This document shows positions 38,809 through 47,875 of a stretch of 64,000 nucleotides of DNA, piece after piece. A model generated the notes under the pieces. The model was not told where the DNA came from. It saw nothing but the letters and a program-made list of their open reading frames with translations, and searched no databases. Position 1 is the first letter of the stretch. Each line of letters begins with the position of its first letter. The position numbers were made by a program, and so were the translations under genes. This DNA is from Mesorhizobium sp. WSM4904 (GTDB lineage: Bacteria > Pseudomonadota > Alphaproteobacteria > Rhizobiales > Rhizobiaceae): positions 1,612,001 to 1,676,000 of the forward strand of contig NZ_CP121354.1 in assembly GCF_029674545.1 (NCBI RefSeq), given 5' to 3'.

Positions 38809-39255
38809 TTATAGCAGATCGTATTCGACGAAGCCCGTGCGGCGCGCGACATGGTCGTAGAGCCGGCGCGCGGTGGCGTTGGTCTCGTGCGTCATCCAGT
38901 AGACGTTCCTCACGCCGATCTTGCCGGCCTCCTGTCGCACGGCTTCGATCAAGGCGGCGCCGATGCCCTTGCCGCGCACTTCGGGGTCGGCGAACAGGTC
39001 CTGCAGATAGCAGTTGTTGACCTCAGACCAGCAGGAGCGGTGATAGAGATAGTGCGTCAGGCCCACGGCCTTACTGTCGAGCGTGGCGATGAAACCCTTC
39101 GGCTCGAACTCGCCTGGCGTGAAGAGGCGTTTCCAAGTGACGTCGTAAACGGCGTCCGGCAACTTGGTCTCATAAAAGGTGAGGTATGCGGTCCACAGGC
39201 GGCGCCAGTCGGCGTGATCGGACTGGGCGAGCGGGCGGACGGTGATCTCGGACAT
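38809..39255 (-). CDS. GNAT-family N-acetyltransferase
   Basis: A 148-residue GNAT enzyme. The acetyl-CoA loop is DPEVRGKGIGAALIEAVRQEA (residues about 88-110), with the C-terminal NATARRLYDHVARRTGFVEYDL. The substrate is unknown. ATG 39255 (MSEITVRPL) follows a GGAG site. It sits between the moxR-like and VWA genes, 6 bases before the latter, so the three are probably one transcript and the acetyltransferase may act on the same client system. Confidence 0.88.
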   Translation of the reverse strand: MSEITVRPLAQSDHADWRRLWTAYLTFYETKLPDAVYDVTWKRLFTPGEFEPKGFIATLDSKAVGLTHYLYHRSCWSEVNNCYLQDLFADPEVRGKGIGAALIEAVRQEAGKIGVRNVYWMTHETNATARRLYDHVARRTGFVEYDLL

Positions 39256-39348
39256 TTCATTCTCCTCCAATGCTTTGCGTCCGAAGCTGCGTTGGCGACC
39301 GCTTGCCGGCAACGGTCCACAGCCGGAGAAAGCGCTATTGCTGCCGTC

Positions 39349-40188
<840 letters not shown>

Positions 40189-40340
40189 TTTTTCTCCTGA
40201 TCGTTCGGCCGCGACCGTAAGGACGCCGCCCGGCCTGTGCAAGGCATAGCAACGCCGCAAGGTGCCTGACGCAAATTTTGCCGGCGTTCGGCCGGCTGTC
40301 CTTCTGGCGCTCGGCCAGCCGTCGGCCTATATTGGCGCCG

Positions 40341-40512
40341 GCGGTCTGCGCTTCCCGGCAGGAGAAACTTATCCCCGGGGCCTTATCGATCCTTAGGGAG
40401 CTGTCCCTGGGAAGACCCGTGGGTTTTCTCACACGGCGCCCACCTACTTTGTAGGCACCCGGGATCGACCTCTCCACCGGTTGTGTGGATCGTCACTCTC
40501 CCGATTTCGGCT
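40341..40512 (+). ncRNA. ssrS: Probable 6S RNA (boundaries approximate)
   Basis: The stretch can fold into a long irregular hairpin. GATCC (about 40388) pairs with GGATC (about 40486) at the base, and CCCTGGG (about 40405) with CCCGGGA (about 40458) closes an open bubble. Apical hairpins are CCGTG/CACGG and CCTAC/GTAGG. 6S RNA mimics an open promoter and sequesters sigma-70 polymerase. In rhizobia it lies directly upstream of 5-formyltetrahydrofolate cyclo-ligase, which is the next gene here. A TATATT at 40328-40333 could be its -10. Confidence 0.7.
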
Positions 40513-40595
40513 ACGCATGCGCACATTTCCAAGCGGCTGGTCTTTGATAGCGGGCATGGCGGCTTGGCGCATGCATTGTCTAATGTAGCGCTGGT

Positions 40596-40770
40596 CGACC
40601 CCCACTCCGTCTCGGCTTCGCCGAGCCACCTCTCCCCCGATCGACGGGGTAGAGGAAAGGCGCCAGGCTTTTTACCGTCAACGCTCTTCCAGCAACGCTC
40701 CCTTCCTTTCCCTCCGGAGGGGGGAAAGGTGGCGCTGCGAAGCAGCGACGGATTGGGGGAACCACGTGGC
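40596..40770. repeat. Palindromic repeat, family B-related
   Basis: Inverted G/C-tract arms (CCCCCACTCCGTCTCGGCTTCG on the left; CCTCCGGAGGGGGGAAAGG and GCGACGGATTGGGGG on the right) lie in the 776-base gap between moxR and the cyclo-ligase gene. The element separates the 6S RNA from the gene it normally adjoins. No ORF in the gap looked real. Confidence 0.65.
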
Positions 40771-40861
40771 AATCAAGCCTCCAGCCCGATCAGTCACGCC
40801 AGTCACAGAAGATGTGCATAGTAGCCCGATCTCGGGAGACTTGCGCCTGCTCTCTGTTTTG

Positions 40862-40912
40862 ACGCAATTCCGGTCGGAATAGCGCTGCGCACTTTCCTGG
40901 AATTACGCTAGA
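40862..40912. repeat. Palindromic repeat, family C, single unit
   Basis: CAATTCCGGTCGGAA and TTTCCTGGAATTAC pair as in the units at 13684-13846 and 56090-56163. It ends about 50 bases before the cyclo-ligase start. Confidence 0.75.
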
Positions 40913-40964
40913 AAACGTCGTTCCTGCAACGCCGTCCAAGCTCGACCTTTTCTAGCGTCCGCCT

Positions 40965-41552
40965 ATGACCTCATCCAAAGACCTGAAAAGACAGCTTCGC
41001 AAGGACGCGCTGGCGCGCCGCGATGCGCTCGATGAATTCTGGCGGGTGGAGATCGCGCTCGAAATGGCCGAGACCGCGAAGGCCGAGATCGCCGTCGAGC
41101 CGGGCCAAATCGTCTCCGGCTTCTGGCCGATGCGCTCCGAGGTCGACGTGCGGCCGCTGATGTTCGTGCTGCGCGAAAAGGGAGCCAGGCTCTGCCTGCC
41201 GGCGATCCTCGACAAGACCACGATCGTGTTCCGCGAGCTGGTGCACGGCGCGCCGATGGTCGAGATGGGCTTCGGCACGGTCGGGCCGCATGAGGAGGCC
41301 GAAGTGCTCGACCCCTCGCTGATGCTGGTGCCGCTTGCCGCCTTCGACGCGCGCGGCCACCGCGTCGGCTACGGCGCCGGCTATTACGACCGGGCGATCG
41401 CCAGGCTGGCCGACAAGGGGCTGACGCCCCGGCTGATCGGCATTGCCTTCGACTGCCAGGAAGTTGCGATGGTGCCGGAAGAGAACCACGACGTGATCAT
41501 CCCGGAAATACTCACCGAGAGCGGGTTGCGCCGGTTCGCGCCTCGATTGTAG
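40965..41552 (+). CDS. 5-formyltetrahydrofolate cyclo-ligase
   Basis: This enzyme uses ATP to convert 5-formyltetrahydrofolate to 5,10-methenyltetrahydrofolate, returning the storage form to one-carbon metabolism. It is the YgfA/FAU1 homologue. The 195-residue protein begins with the basic KRQLRKDALARRDAL, has FWPMRSEVDVRPL, and the nucleotide-site signature RVGYGAGYYDRAI. 6S RNA lies upstream, as in many proteobacteria. The ymdB-type gene follows after 78 bases containing a small palindrome. Confidence 0.94.
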   Translation: MTSSKDLKRQLRKDALARRDALDEFWRVEIALEMAETAKAEIAVEPGQIVSGFWPMRSEVDVRPLMFVLREKGARLCLPAILDKTTIVFRELVHGAPMVEMGFGTVGPHEEAEVLDPSLMLVPLAAFDARGHRVGYGAGYYDRAIARLADKGLTPRLIGIAFDCQEVAMVPEENHDVIIPEILTESGLRRFAPRL

Positions 41553-41630
41553 AAAAGCGTTTGAAAAACGCATGATCTTTTGCGGAAAGTCATGCAGCTT
41601 TTGCTTGTCGGACTTTCGGCGCAGGATCGT

Positions 41631-42455
41631 ATGAGACTTCTCTTCCTCGGCGACATGGTCGGAAAAACTGGACGCACGGCGGTGTGGGAACAGCTGCCGG
41701 GCTTGATCTCCGACTTCAAGCTCGACTTCGTCATCGTCAATGGCGAGAACGCCGCCGGCGGTTTCGGCATCACCGAAGAGATATTTCGCGAGACGCTGGC
41801 GGCGGGCGCCGACGTCGTCACCACCGGCAACCATGTCTGGGACCAGCGCGACGCGCTGATCTTCGCGCCGCGCGAGGAGCGCTTCCTGCGCCCCTCCAAT
41901 TTCCCCAAGGGCACGCCGGGACGCGGCTCGGGCGTCTATATCGCCAGGAACGGCGCGCGGGTGCTGGTCGCCAACATCATGGGGCGCGTCTTCATGCATC
42001 CCGAGCTCGACGATCCGTTCCAGGCCGGCGAGCGCGAGCTTTCCGCCTGTCCGCTTGGCGAGCAGGCGGATGCGGCGGTCATCGATTTCCACGCCGAGGC
42101 GACGTCGGAAAAGATGTGTTTCGCGCATTTCGTCGACGGCCGCGCCAGCCTGGTGGTCGGCACGCACACGCACCAGCCGACCGCCGATCACCAGATCCTC
42201 AATGGCGGTACCGCCTATATCTCGGATGCCGGCATGTGCGGCGACTACGATTCCTCGCTCGGCATGGACAAGGAAGAGCCGCTCAACCGCTTCCTTTCGA
42301 AAGTGCCGAAGGGCCGGTTCGAGGCGGCGAGCGGGCCGGCGACGCTCTGTGGCATCGGCGTCGAGATCTCCGATCGCACGGGTCTTGCCGAGAAGATCGC
42401 GCCGTTTCGTCGCGGTCCGCGGCTGGAGGAAACGGCGCCGTCCTTCTGGTCGTGA
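41631..42455 (+). CDS. YmdB-type metallophosphoesterase (TIGR00282)
   Basis: A 274-residue calcineurin-like phosphoesterase. Metal-binding motifs are in order: GDMVGKTGR, NGENAAGGFG, TTGNHVWDQ and GTHTHQPTADH. Bacillus YmdB of this family hydrolyses 2',3'-cyclic nucleotides, and the physiological role in rhizobia is not settled. ATG 41631 gives the family start MRLLFLGDMVG, and the frame 17 codons upstream is not conserved. It follows the cyclo-ligase gene, a common alphaproteobacterial order. Confidence 0.92.
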   Translation: MRLLFLGDMVGKTGRTAVWEQLPGLISDFKLDFVIVNGENAAGGFGITEEIFRETLAAGADVVTTGNHVWDQRDALIFAPREERFLRPSNFPKGTPGRGSGVYIARNGARVLVANIMGRVFMHPELDDPFQAGERELSACPLGEQADAAVIDFHAEATSEKMCFAHFVDGRASLVVGTHTHQPTADHQILNGGTAYISDAGMCGDYDSSLGMDKEEPLNRFLSKVPKGRFEAASGPATLCGIGVEISDRTGLAEKIAPFRRGPRLEETAPSFWS

Positions 42456-42536
42456 CATTGATATGAGGACCTCAAGCACCTAACTCCCGCGGAACTCGCC
42501 GAAAACCTGCTTCAGATCGTAGAGGGGACGACCTCC

Positions 42537-43304
42537 ATGCAGCTTGTCGAATTCCTGGCGCCGCACTTCGCCTTCGTTTCCGATCCAACCGCGTGGGTCG
42601 CGCTGCTGACGCTGGTGGTGCTGGAGGTGGTGCTCGGCATCGACAATCTGATCTTCATCTCGATCCTCACCAACAAGCTGCCGGAAGCGCAGCGCGCCCG
42701 CGCGCGCAGGCTGGGCATCTCGGCGGCGCTGGTGATGCGCCTCATCCTGCTCGCCACCATCTCGATCATCGTGCAACTGACGACGCCGGTGTTCACGGCG
42801 TTCGGGCACGGCTTTTCCTGGCGCGACCTGATCCTGATCGCCGGCGGCCTGTTCCTGGTCTGGAAGGCGACCAAGGAAATCCACCACACGGTCGACCCGC
42901 AGGATCATCAGGATACGATGGTTGGGGGTGCGCTGCAGATGAGCCTTGCCGGCGCGATCTTCCAGATCCTTTTGCTCGACCTCGTCTTCTCGATCGATTC
43001 CATCATCACCGCCGTCGGTATGACCGACGAGATCGCCATCATGTATATCGCGGTGATCGTGGCGGTGAGCGCGATGATGCTGGCGGCGACGCCGCTTGCC
43101 AATTTCATCGCCAGGAACCCCAGCATCGTCATGCTGGCACTGGGTTTCCTGTTGATGATCGGCATGACGCTGATCGCCGACGGCATGGGCTACCACGTGC
43201 CCAAGGGCTACATTTATGCCGCCATGGGATTTTCCGCCCTGGTCGAGGGCCTCAACATGCTGGCCCGGCACCGCAAGAAGCAGAGGTCGGGCAGCGGGCA
43301 CTGA
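42537..43304 (+). CDS. TerC family integral membrane protein
   Basis: A 255-residue protein with seven predicted membrane helices. TerC signatures include [21 protein letters not shown] in the first part and [17 protein letters not shown] in the second, each with the conserved Asp in a helix. Family members export manganese in some bacteria and were first linked to tellurite resistance. AGAGGGGA lies about 11 bases before ATG 42537. No manganese riboswitch was recognisable in the 81-base leader. Confidence 0.92.
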   Translation: MQLVEFLAPHFAFVSDPTAWVALLTLVVLEVVLGIDNLIFISILTNKLPEAQRARARRLGISAALVMRLILLATISIIVQLTTPVFTAFGHGFSWRDLILIAGGLFLVWKATKEIHHTVDPQDHQDTMVGGALQMSLAGAIFQILLLDLVFSIDSIITAVGMTDEIAIMYIAVIVAVSAMMLAATPLANFIARNPSIVMLALGFLLMIGMTLIADGMGYHVPKGYIYAAMGFSALVEGLNMLARHRKKQRSGSGH

Positions 43305-43318
43305 TGCTGGCACACCTT

Positions 43319-43540
43319 CGTCATTCTAGGGCGGAGCGACGCGAAGCGGAGCGCAGACCCTAGAATCCATGCCGTTACCCACGCCGAATAATGCGGCGGA
43401 GCAGAATTGTGTTACGGCTGAAGGTCAGCTGTCGGATTTTTTGGCGTTTCATCTCGAGACGCGGCGAAACGTCGGCGTCACGGCATGGATGCTAGGGTCT
43501 GCGCGCGTCGCTTCGCTCCTTGCTCCGCCCTAGCATGACG
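43319..43540. repeat. Long imperfect palindrome
   Basis: Arms 43319-43375 and 43480-43540 are inverted copies (CGTCATTCTAGGGCGGAGC at one end, GCTCCGCCCTAGCATGACG at the other). Inner sub-repeats of CTAGGGTCTGCGC type are present, with about 100 unpaired bases in between. It fills the gap between terC and the SRPBCC operon, which reads toward it. Confidence 0.8.
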
Positions 43541-43543
43541 AAT

Positions 43544-44005
43544 TCATTTTAGGCCCTTGGGACGGCGGTCGCCGATCAGGCCGAACATCAGCCCCTGTTC
43601 CAGCCACGCCTTGGCGCCGGCCAGCACCAGCGAGAAGCCGCCGGTGGATTCGATCGCCTGCTGCACCTGCTGGTCGCCGGAGCCCGCGAAGCCGAAATTG
43701 CTAACTTCGAGAAAGGTCGTGTCGCCGGGCATCTGGGTGAAAGTCCAGACGACGGTGGTCGGCGGCTCGCTCCATTGCATGACGATCTTTTGGTTGGGAA
43801 CGATCTCGCTGACCTCGACCTTGGTCGAAACGCCATACATGCGCCACTCCCATTGAACCGTCTTGCCCGCGTCCAGCCGGCCGCTGGAATGGGTGAACCA
43901 GAACTTCGTGGTGATCGTCGGATCGACAATCGCCGCGAAAACGTCGGCGACGGGCCGGCGGATCAGCATGCCGGCTTCGGCGATGGGGCTCTCTTTGAGT
44001 TCCAT
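43544..44005 (-). CDS. SRPBCC (AHSA1-type) domain protein
   Basis: A 153-residue START/Bet v1-like hydrophobic-pocket protein of the Aha1/AHSA1 group: PVADVFAAIVDPTITTKFWFTHSSGRLDAGKTVQWEW, then VWTFTQMPGDTTFLEV. The biochemical role is unknown. ATG 44005 has GGGAGA 6 bases upstream. It is the last of three genes read from a promoter shared with a divergent ArsR regulator. Such SRPBCC/VOC/ArsR sets are frequent in rhizobia. Confidence 0.85.
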   Translation of the reverse strand: MELKESPIAEAGMLIRRPVADVFAAIVDPTITTKFWFTHSSGRLDAGKTVQWEWRMYGVSTKVEVSEIVPNQKIVMQWSEPPTTVVWTFTQMPGDTTFLEVSNFGFAGSGDQQVQQAIESTGGFSLVLAGAKAWLEQGLMFGLIGDRRPKGLK

Positions 44006-44025
44006 GGCGTTCTCCCAATTTCGCA

Positions 44026-44415
44026 TCAGGGCAGGTTGATCTGCCAGGAAACGCCGAAGCGGTCGTTGAGCCAGGCGAAACGGCGGCTGAAGCCGTAATT
44101 GCCGGGCGGCATCAGGAATCCGCCGTCCTTGGCCAGCGCTTCGACGATGCGCTCCAGTTCCTCTTCGGAGGAACAGTCGACGAAGAACGAGACCGATGGC
44201 GTGAAGGTGAAGGCGTGATGCACCGGGCTATTGAAGATCATGACCTCCGTGCCGCCGATCGATGCGCGCGCCAGCTTGACGGTTCCCTCGGGCCCGTCCT
44301 CGCCTGGACCGTAGCGCGTGACGTCGACGACGCGGCTCTGCGGAATGGTCTCGCAATAGAAGGCCATGGCCTCCTCGGCCTTAGCTTCGAACATCAGGAA
44401 TGGCGTTACCTTCAT
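44026..44415 (-). CDS. VOC family protein (PhnB-like glyoxalase fold)
   Basis: A 129-residue vicinal-oxygen-chelate protein resembling PhnB/YjdN: MKVTPFLMFEAKAEEAMAFYCETIPQS, VMIFNSPVHHAFTFTPSVSFFVDCSSEEELERIVEAL, and the ending YGFSRRFAWLNDRFGVSWQINLP. The catalytic activity is not established for this group. It lies 31 bases after one SRPBCC gene and 20 before another, so it belongs to the ArsR-linked operon. Confidence 0.88.
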   Translation of the reverse strand: MKVTPFLMFEAKAEEAMAFYCETIPQSRVVDVTRYGPGEDGPEGTVKLARASIGGTEVMIFNSPVHHAFTFTPSVSFFVDCSSEEELERIVEALAKDGGFLMPPGNYGFSRRFAWLNDRFGVSWQINLP

Positions 44416-44446
44416 GGCAGTCCTCCCGTCGCTCAGTTCTTGCGGC

Positions 44447-44929
44447 TCAGATGTTGGTCTCGTTGGCCGGCTCGCCCTTCATCTCGGCGCGATAGTAGCC
44501 GTCGCGCAGGTTGATGCCGTATTCGAGATAGGCCTTCATGCACGCCAGCATCTGCGACCAGCCCTCGCAATTGAGGTAGGACTTCTTCAGGCCGACCTCG
44601 CCTTCGCGCCAGCCGGCTTCGGCGATGGTGACGAAGGTCCCGCCGTCATCCAATGGCTCGAAATTCATCTCGATGCGGGTCTTGTAGGCTGGCTTGCCTT
44701 CGGCGTCGGTCGCATCCCAGCGCAGCACGATGCGTTTGTCCTTGGTCACCTCGTCGACCTCGACCGGAACCGTCTTCCACCAGGTCACGGTGGTGCCGGC
44801 TACCAATGGGGCGGAGGCGCCGCCGATGGTGGTGAAATAGCCGCTGAGCTTCGTCGGATTGACGACCGCGTCGAAGACCTCGGCGACCGGTTTGCCGATT
44901 CGCCCGGAAATCCTGAATCCAAGAGACAT
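44447..44929 (-). CDS. SRPBCC (AHSA1-type) domain protein
   Basis: A 160-residue SRPBCC protein (FRISGRIGKPVAEVFDAVVNPTKLSGYFTT; MNFEPLDDGGTFVTIAEAGWREGE), related in fold to the gene at 43544 but clearly divergent from it. ATG 44929 is chosen over GTG 44935 because AAGGAG lies 8 bases upstream of the ATG but only 2 before the GTG. It is the first gene of the three-gene operon divergent from the ArsR regulator. Confidence 0.87.
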   Translation of the reverse strand: MSLGFRISGRIGKPVAEVFDAVVNPTKLSGYFTTIGGASAPLVAGTTVTWWKTVPVEVDEVTKDKRIVLRWDATDAEGKPAYKTRIEMNFEPLDDGGTFVTIAEAGWREGEVGLKKSYLNCEGWSQMLACMKAYLEYGINLRDGYYRAEMKGEPANETNI

Positions 44930-44962
44930 ATCCACAGCTCCTTCCTTGATCGCCCAAACGAT

Positions 44963-44982
44963 ATGTTATAGAAATATAACAT
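44963..44982. promoter_or_regulatory. Operator palindrome overlapping the ArsR-type start codon
   Basis: ATGTTATA (44963-44970) and TATAACAT (44975-44982) are perfect inverted 8-base arms with a GAAA spacer. The last two bases are the A and T of the regulator's own ATG at 44981. Binding here would block both divergent genes, giving autorepression. The AT-rich palindrome with short spacer is typical of ArsR-family sites. Confidence 0.75.
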
Positions 44983-45304
44983 GTCAAGCCAAACCGCAGA
45001 CGACCATGTTTTCAAGGCCTTGGCGCATCCGCGCCGGCGCGAACTGCTGGACCGGTTGAAGGATCAGCCGCAGACCACCGGCGCGCTCTGCGAGGCTTTC
45101 CCGGACATGGACCGCTGCACGGTGATGATGCATCTCAAAGTGCTCGAAGAGGCCGATCTGGTCGTGGCGAAGCGCGAGGGGCGCGAACGCTGGAACCATC
45201 TCAACGCTTTGCCGATCAAGCAGATCCACGACCGCTGGATCAGCCAGTATGCCAGTCACGCCATCAGCATCCTCGACCGGCTCAAGTCGGACTTGGGGGG
45301 ATGA
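44981..45304 (+). CDS. ArsR-family transcriptional regulator
   Basis: A 107-residue winged-helix repressor: DDHVFKALAHPRRRELLDRLKDQPQTTGALCEAFPDMDRCTVMMHLKVLEEADLVV. No CxC metal site is present in the recognition helix, so it probably senses something other than a metal. It is divergent from the SRPBCC/VOC/SRPBCC operon, with a palindromic operator over its start codon. ArsR regulators adjoining AHSA1-type genes are common. Confidence 0.9.
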   Translation: MSSQTADDHVFKALAHPRRRELLDRLKDQPQTTGALCEAFPDMDRCTVMMHLKVLEEADLVVAKREGRERWNHLNALPIKQIHDRWISQYASHAISILDRLKSDLGG

Positions 45305-45451
45305 CACAGTCCTCACGCGACTGGCTTCATCGCCGGCTCAATGGCGCGGCTGGACGAATTGAGCCGATTTATCTATAAGCCGGCCATTCCGACAGAGAGC
45401 GCCGCGTGCCTTCGCAGGCATAGCTCAGACGTTCTGAAAATTTGAATTCGA

Positions 45452-45500
45452 GCATTTTGCCGATGCCGGGTGATCGCGCCCGGCCGAAAAATGCTCTAGC
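45452..45500. repeat. Inverted repeat before yebC
   Basis: GAGCATTTTGCCG and CGGCCGAAAAATGCTC form the arms of a hairpin about 20-70 bases upstream of the yebC start. It resembles other rhizobial intergenic palindromes and may lie in the 5' leader. Confidence 0.6.
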
Positions 45501-45519
45501 CGAACACGACAGGGGTGCC

Positions 45520-46269
45520 ATGGCTGGCCATTCGCAATTTAAGAACATCATGCACCGCAAGGGCCGCCAGGACGCGGTGCGGTCGAAAATGTTTTCCAAG
45601 CTGGCGCGCGAAATCACCGTCGCGGCCAAGACCGGCACGCCGGACCCGGCGATGAACCCGCGGCTGCGCCTTGCGGTGCAGAACGCCAAGGCGGTCTCGA
45701 TGCCGAAGGACAACATCCAGCGCGCCATCAACAAGGCCTCCGCCGGCGACGCCGAAAACTACGAAGCGGTGCGCTATGAGGGCTACGGCCCCGGCGGCGT
45801 GGCGCTGATCGTCGAAGTGCTGACCGACAATCGCAACCGCTCGGCGTCCAACGTGCGCGCCGCCTTCACCAAGGCCGGCGGAGCTCTCGGCGAAACCGGC
45901 TCGGTGTCCTTCATGTGGGACCGCATCGGCGAGATCTACTATCCGGCTTCGGCCGGCAGCGCCGACAAGGTCATGGAAGCGGCGATCGAGGCCGGCGCCG
46001 ACGACGTCGAGTCCGACGAAGAAGGCCACACCATCTATTGCAGCTTCGAAAATCTCGGCGACGTGTCGAAGTCGCTGGAAGCCGCGCTCGGCGAGGCGGA
46101 ATCGGTGAAGCCGATCTGGCGGCCGCAGAACAACGTCCCGGTCGACGAAGAGCGGGCGCAATCGCTGATGAAGCTGGTCGCCACCCTCGAGGACGATGAC
46201 GACGTGCAGAGCGTCTACGCCAATTTCGAGGTCGACGACGAGACGATGGCCAAGCTCAGCGCGGCTTGA
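45520..46269 (+). CDS. YebC/PmpR-family protein
   Basis: A 249-residue member of the YebC family (TACO1 relatives), which bind ribosomes or act as regulators. Reported roles include easing translation of polyproline stretches. The N-terminus [32 protein letters not shown], the segment [21 protein letters not shown] and the C-terminal [32 protein letters not shown] are diagnostic. ATG 45520 follows AGGGGT. It stands apart from ruvC/ruvA, its usual neighbours in many bacteria. Confidence 0.95.
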   Translation: MAGHSQFKNIMHRKGRQDAVRSKMFSKLAREITVAAKTGTPDPAMNPRLRLAVQNAKAVSMPKDNIQRAINKASAGDAENYEAVRYEGYGPGGVALIVEVLTDNRNRSASNVRAAFTKAGGALGETGSVSFMWDRIGEIYYPASAGSADKVMEAAIEAGADDVESDEEGHTIYCSFENLGDVSKSLEAALGEAESVKPIWRPQNNVPVDEERAQSLMKLVATLEDDDDVQSVYANFEVDDETMAKLSAA

Positions 46270-46288
46270 GTCGGCCACGCGATCCAAT

Positions 46289-46600
46289 ATGAGCGAGAAG
46301 CCGCTTCCGACCATCCGCATCACCTACTGCACGCAATGCCTGTGGCTGTTGCGTGCCGGCTGGATGGCGCAGGAATTGCTGTCGACCTTCGGCACGGATC
46401 TTGGCGAGGTGACGCTGGTGCCAGGCACCGGCGGCATCTTCACCATCACCTGCGACGATCAGCTTATCTGGGAACGCAAGCGCGACGGCGGCTTTCCGGA
46501 TGCAGCAAAGCTGAAGCAACTGGTGCGAGACGTCATCGACCCGGACCGCGACCTCGGTCATGCGGACCGCAAAACGCACAAGAAGACAGACCCCGCCTGA
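46289..46600 (+). CDS. SelT/SelW/SelH-type (Rdx) thioredoxin-fold protein
   Basis: A 103-residue protein of the bacterial Rdx family. It has a Cys14-x-x-Cys17 redox motif in RITYCTQCLWLLRAGWMAQELLSTF and the conserved strand GGIFTITCDDQLIWERKRDGGFPDAAKLKQLVRD. The animal relatives carry selenocysteine at the second position, whereas a normal Cys codon is used here. The function is presumed redox but unproven. It starts 19 bases after yebC. Its TGA stop sits in the loop of the following terminator hairpin. Confidence 0.88.
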   Translation: MSEKPLPTIRITYCTQCLWLLRAGWMAQELLSTFGTDLGEVTLVPGTGGIFTITCDDQLIWERKRDGGFPDAAKLKQLVRDVIDPDRDLGHADRKTHKKTDPA

Positions 46601-46612
46601 GGCGGGGTCTTT
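46588..46612 (+). terminator. Terminator hairpin overlapping the stop codon
   Basis: AGACCCCGCC (46588-46597) and GGCGGGGTCT (46601-46610) form a perfect 10-bp stem. The three-base loop is the TGA stop codon of the SelW-like gene. Only a short T-run (TCTTT) follows. The last three sense codons are inside the stem. It also faces the convergent DUF1772 gene. Confidence 0.75.
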
Positions 46613-46631
46613 GCATTGCGGAATACTGTCT

Positions 46632-47108
46632 TCAGATCAGCGCCAAAATGAAGCATGCCATCGCGACGATGGCAGTGACGGTGCGGACATGGTTCCACAT
46701 CACCCATTGGCTCAGATGTTTCGCCCACACGGCGGCGCCGTTGGCGCTCTCCGGATCGACCGCAGCGAGCGCATCGTTGAGAGGCACGTTGAAGACCATG
46801 GTCACGATCGGGTTGCCGATAAGATAGATCACGGCGCCGGCAAGCAACCAGTACGAACCAGGCTGGCTCCAGCCCATAATGGCGGCGGCGATAAGCACCA
46901 GACAGATCAGGCCGGTGCCGAACAGCGCCGTCATGAAAGTCGGCGTGATCACCGTGACGTTGATCGAATTCATCGCCGCGATGCCGCTTGGCACGGGCAG
47001 CCGGGCAAGCGCCGCCATGACGAAATTCGAGAATGCGAAGAAGACGCCGCCGACAACGCCGGAGCCGATCGCGGCAATGAAGGTGAGGGTGGGAAGAAAT
47101 TTCATCAT
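46632..47108 (-). CDS. DUF1772 membrane protein
   Basis: A 158-residue protein with four predicted helices and the DUF1772 pattern (FFAFSNFVMAALARLP near residue 25; MNSINVTVITPTFMTALFGTGL; FNVPLNDALA; NHVRTVTAIVAM). Some relatives are annotated as anthrone oxygenases, but that role is unlikely to be general. It is divergent from a TetR gene, with 119 bases between, which probably controls it. Confidence 0.85.
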   Translation of the reverse strand: MMKFLPTLTFIAAIGSGVVGGVFFAFSNFVMAALARLPVPSGIAAMNSINVTVITPTFMTALFGTGLICLVLIAAAIMGWSQPGSYWLLAGAVIYLIGNPIVTMVFNVPLNDALAAVDPESANGAAVWAKHLSQWVMWNHVRTVTAIVAMACFILALI

Positions 47109-47135
47109 GTCGGTTGCTCCAGATTTGTCGACGAT

Positions 47136-47180
47136 AAAACATGAGTAACTCTCACATTTGCAAAACGTGATAAACCCTCA
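47136..47180. promoter_or_regulatory. Direct repeat, candidate TetR binding sites
   Basis: AAAACATGAGTAACTCTCAC (47136-47155) and AAAACGTGATAAACCCTCA (47162-47180) are similar copies 26 bases apart, in the region between DUF1772 and the TetR gene. Each contains TGA..AAC.CTCA, close to an inverted repeat. TetR proteins often bind such sites in divergent promoters. Confidence 0.5.
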
Positions 47181-47227
47181 TATCTTGCGAGTCAAGCCAG
47201 TTTCGAAAAACCGCCCCGGAGTGAGTC

Positions 47228-47869
47228 ATGGATGACAAAGTCGCCGCGAAGACCGATCAGGATGCCATCGCTTCGCCGCGCCGGTCGCCGAGCCAGCAGC
47301 GCAGCCGCGAGCGGGTCGAGCGCATGCTTGCCGCCGCCTCGGCGCTGATCGCCGAGCAAGGCAGCGACGCCATGCGCATGGGTGAGGTGGCGGAAAGGGC
47401 AGGTGTCTCGATCGGCTCGCTCTACCAGTTCTTTCCGGACAAGCGGGCGATCGTCTGGGCGCTTGCCGAGCGCTACACCGCCGAAAGCCAGGCCTGCATT
47501 GCGGCGGCGCTGAAGGATGTCGGCGACGCCGAAGGGCTCGGCCAAGCGTTTTCGGAACTGGTCGACATCTACTACCGCCTGTTCCTGGCCGAGCCGGTGA
47601 TGCGCGACATCTGGTCAGGCACGCAGGCCGACAAGGCGCTGCGCGAGCTCGAGCTCGCCGACAGCCGCGCCAATGCCGAATTTTTGGTGGCGGTGTTGAA
47701 GCGGCTCAGGCCCGATGCCGATCCGGTCGAGCTGGAGACGACCGCGTTCCTCGTCTGGCAAACGGGCGAAACCGCCATGCGGCTGGCGATCTCCGTCGAT
47801 CGGGAAGAAGGCGACAGACTGGTCGCGGCCTACAAGCGCATGGCGCTGAGGGAACTGTTGGCTGAATAG
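47228..47869 (+). CDS. TetR/AcrR-family transcriptional regulator
   Basis: A 213-residue regulator with a disordered basic N-terminus and a TetR helix-turn-helix (RERVERMLAAASALIAEQGSDAMRMGEVAERAGVSIGSLYQFFPDKRAI). The C-terminal ligand domain is all helical. It is divergent from the DUF1772 membrane protein gene and probably represses it, and the inducer is unknown. A G/C-tract palindrome and the rpmE terminator follow. Confidence 0.9.
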   Translation: MDDKVAAKTDQDAIASPRRSPSQQRSRERVERMLAAASALIAEQGSDAMRMGEVAERAGVSIGSLYQFFPDKRAIVWALAERYTAESQACIAAALKDVGDAEGLGQAFSELVDIYYRLFLAEPVMRDIWSGTQADKALRELELADSRANAEFLVAVLKRLRPDADPVELETTAFLVWQTGETAMRLAISVDREEGDRLVAAYKRMALRELLAE

Positions 47870-47875
47870 GATCTT

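Noticed and set aside
42456..42536. Manganese (yybP-ykoY) riboswitch upstream of terC
   Set aside because: The leader is only 81 bases and lacks the two-helix core and conserved loop sequences of that riboswitch.
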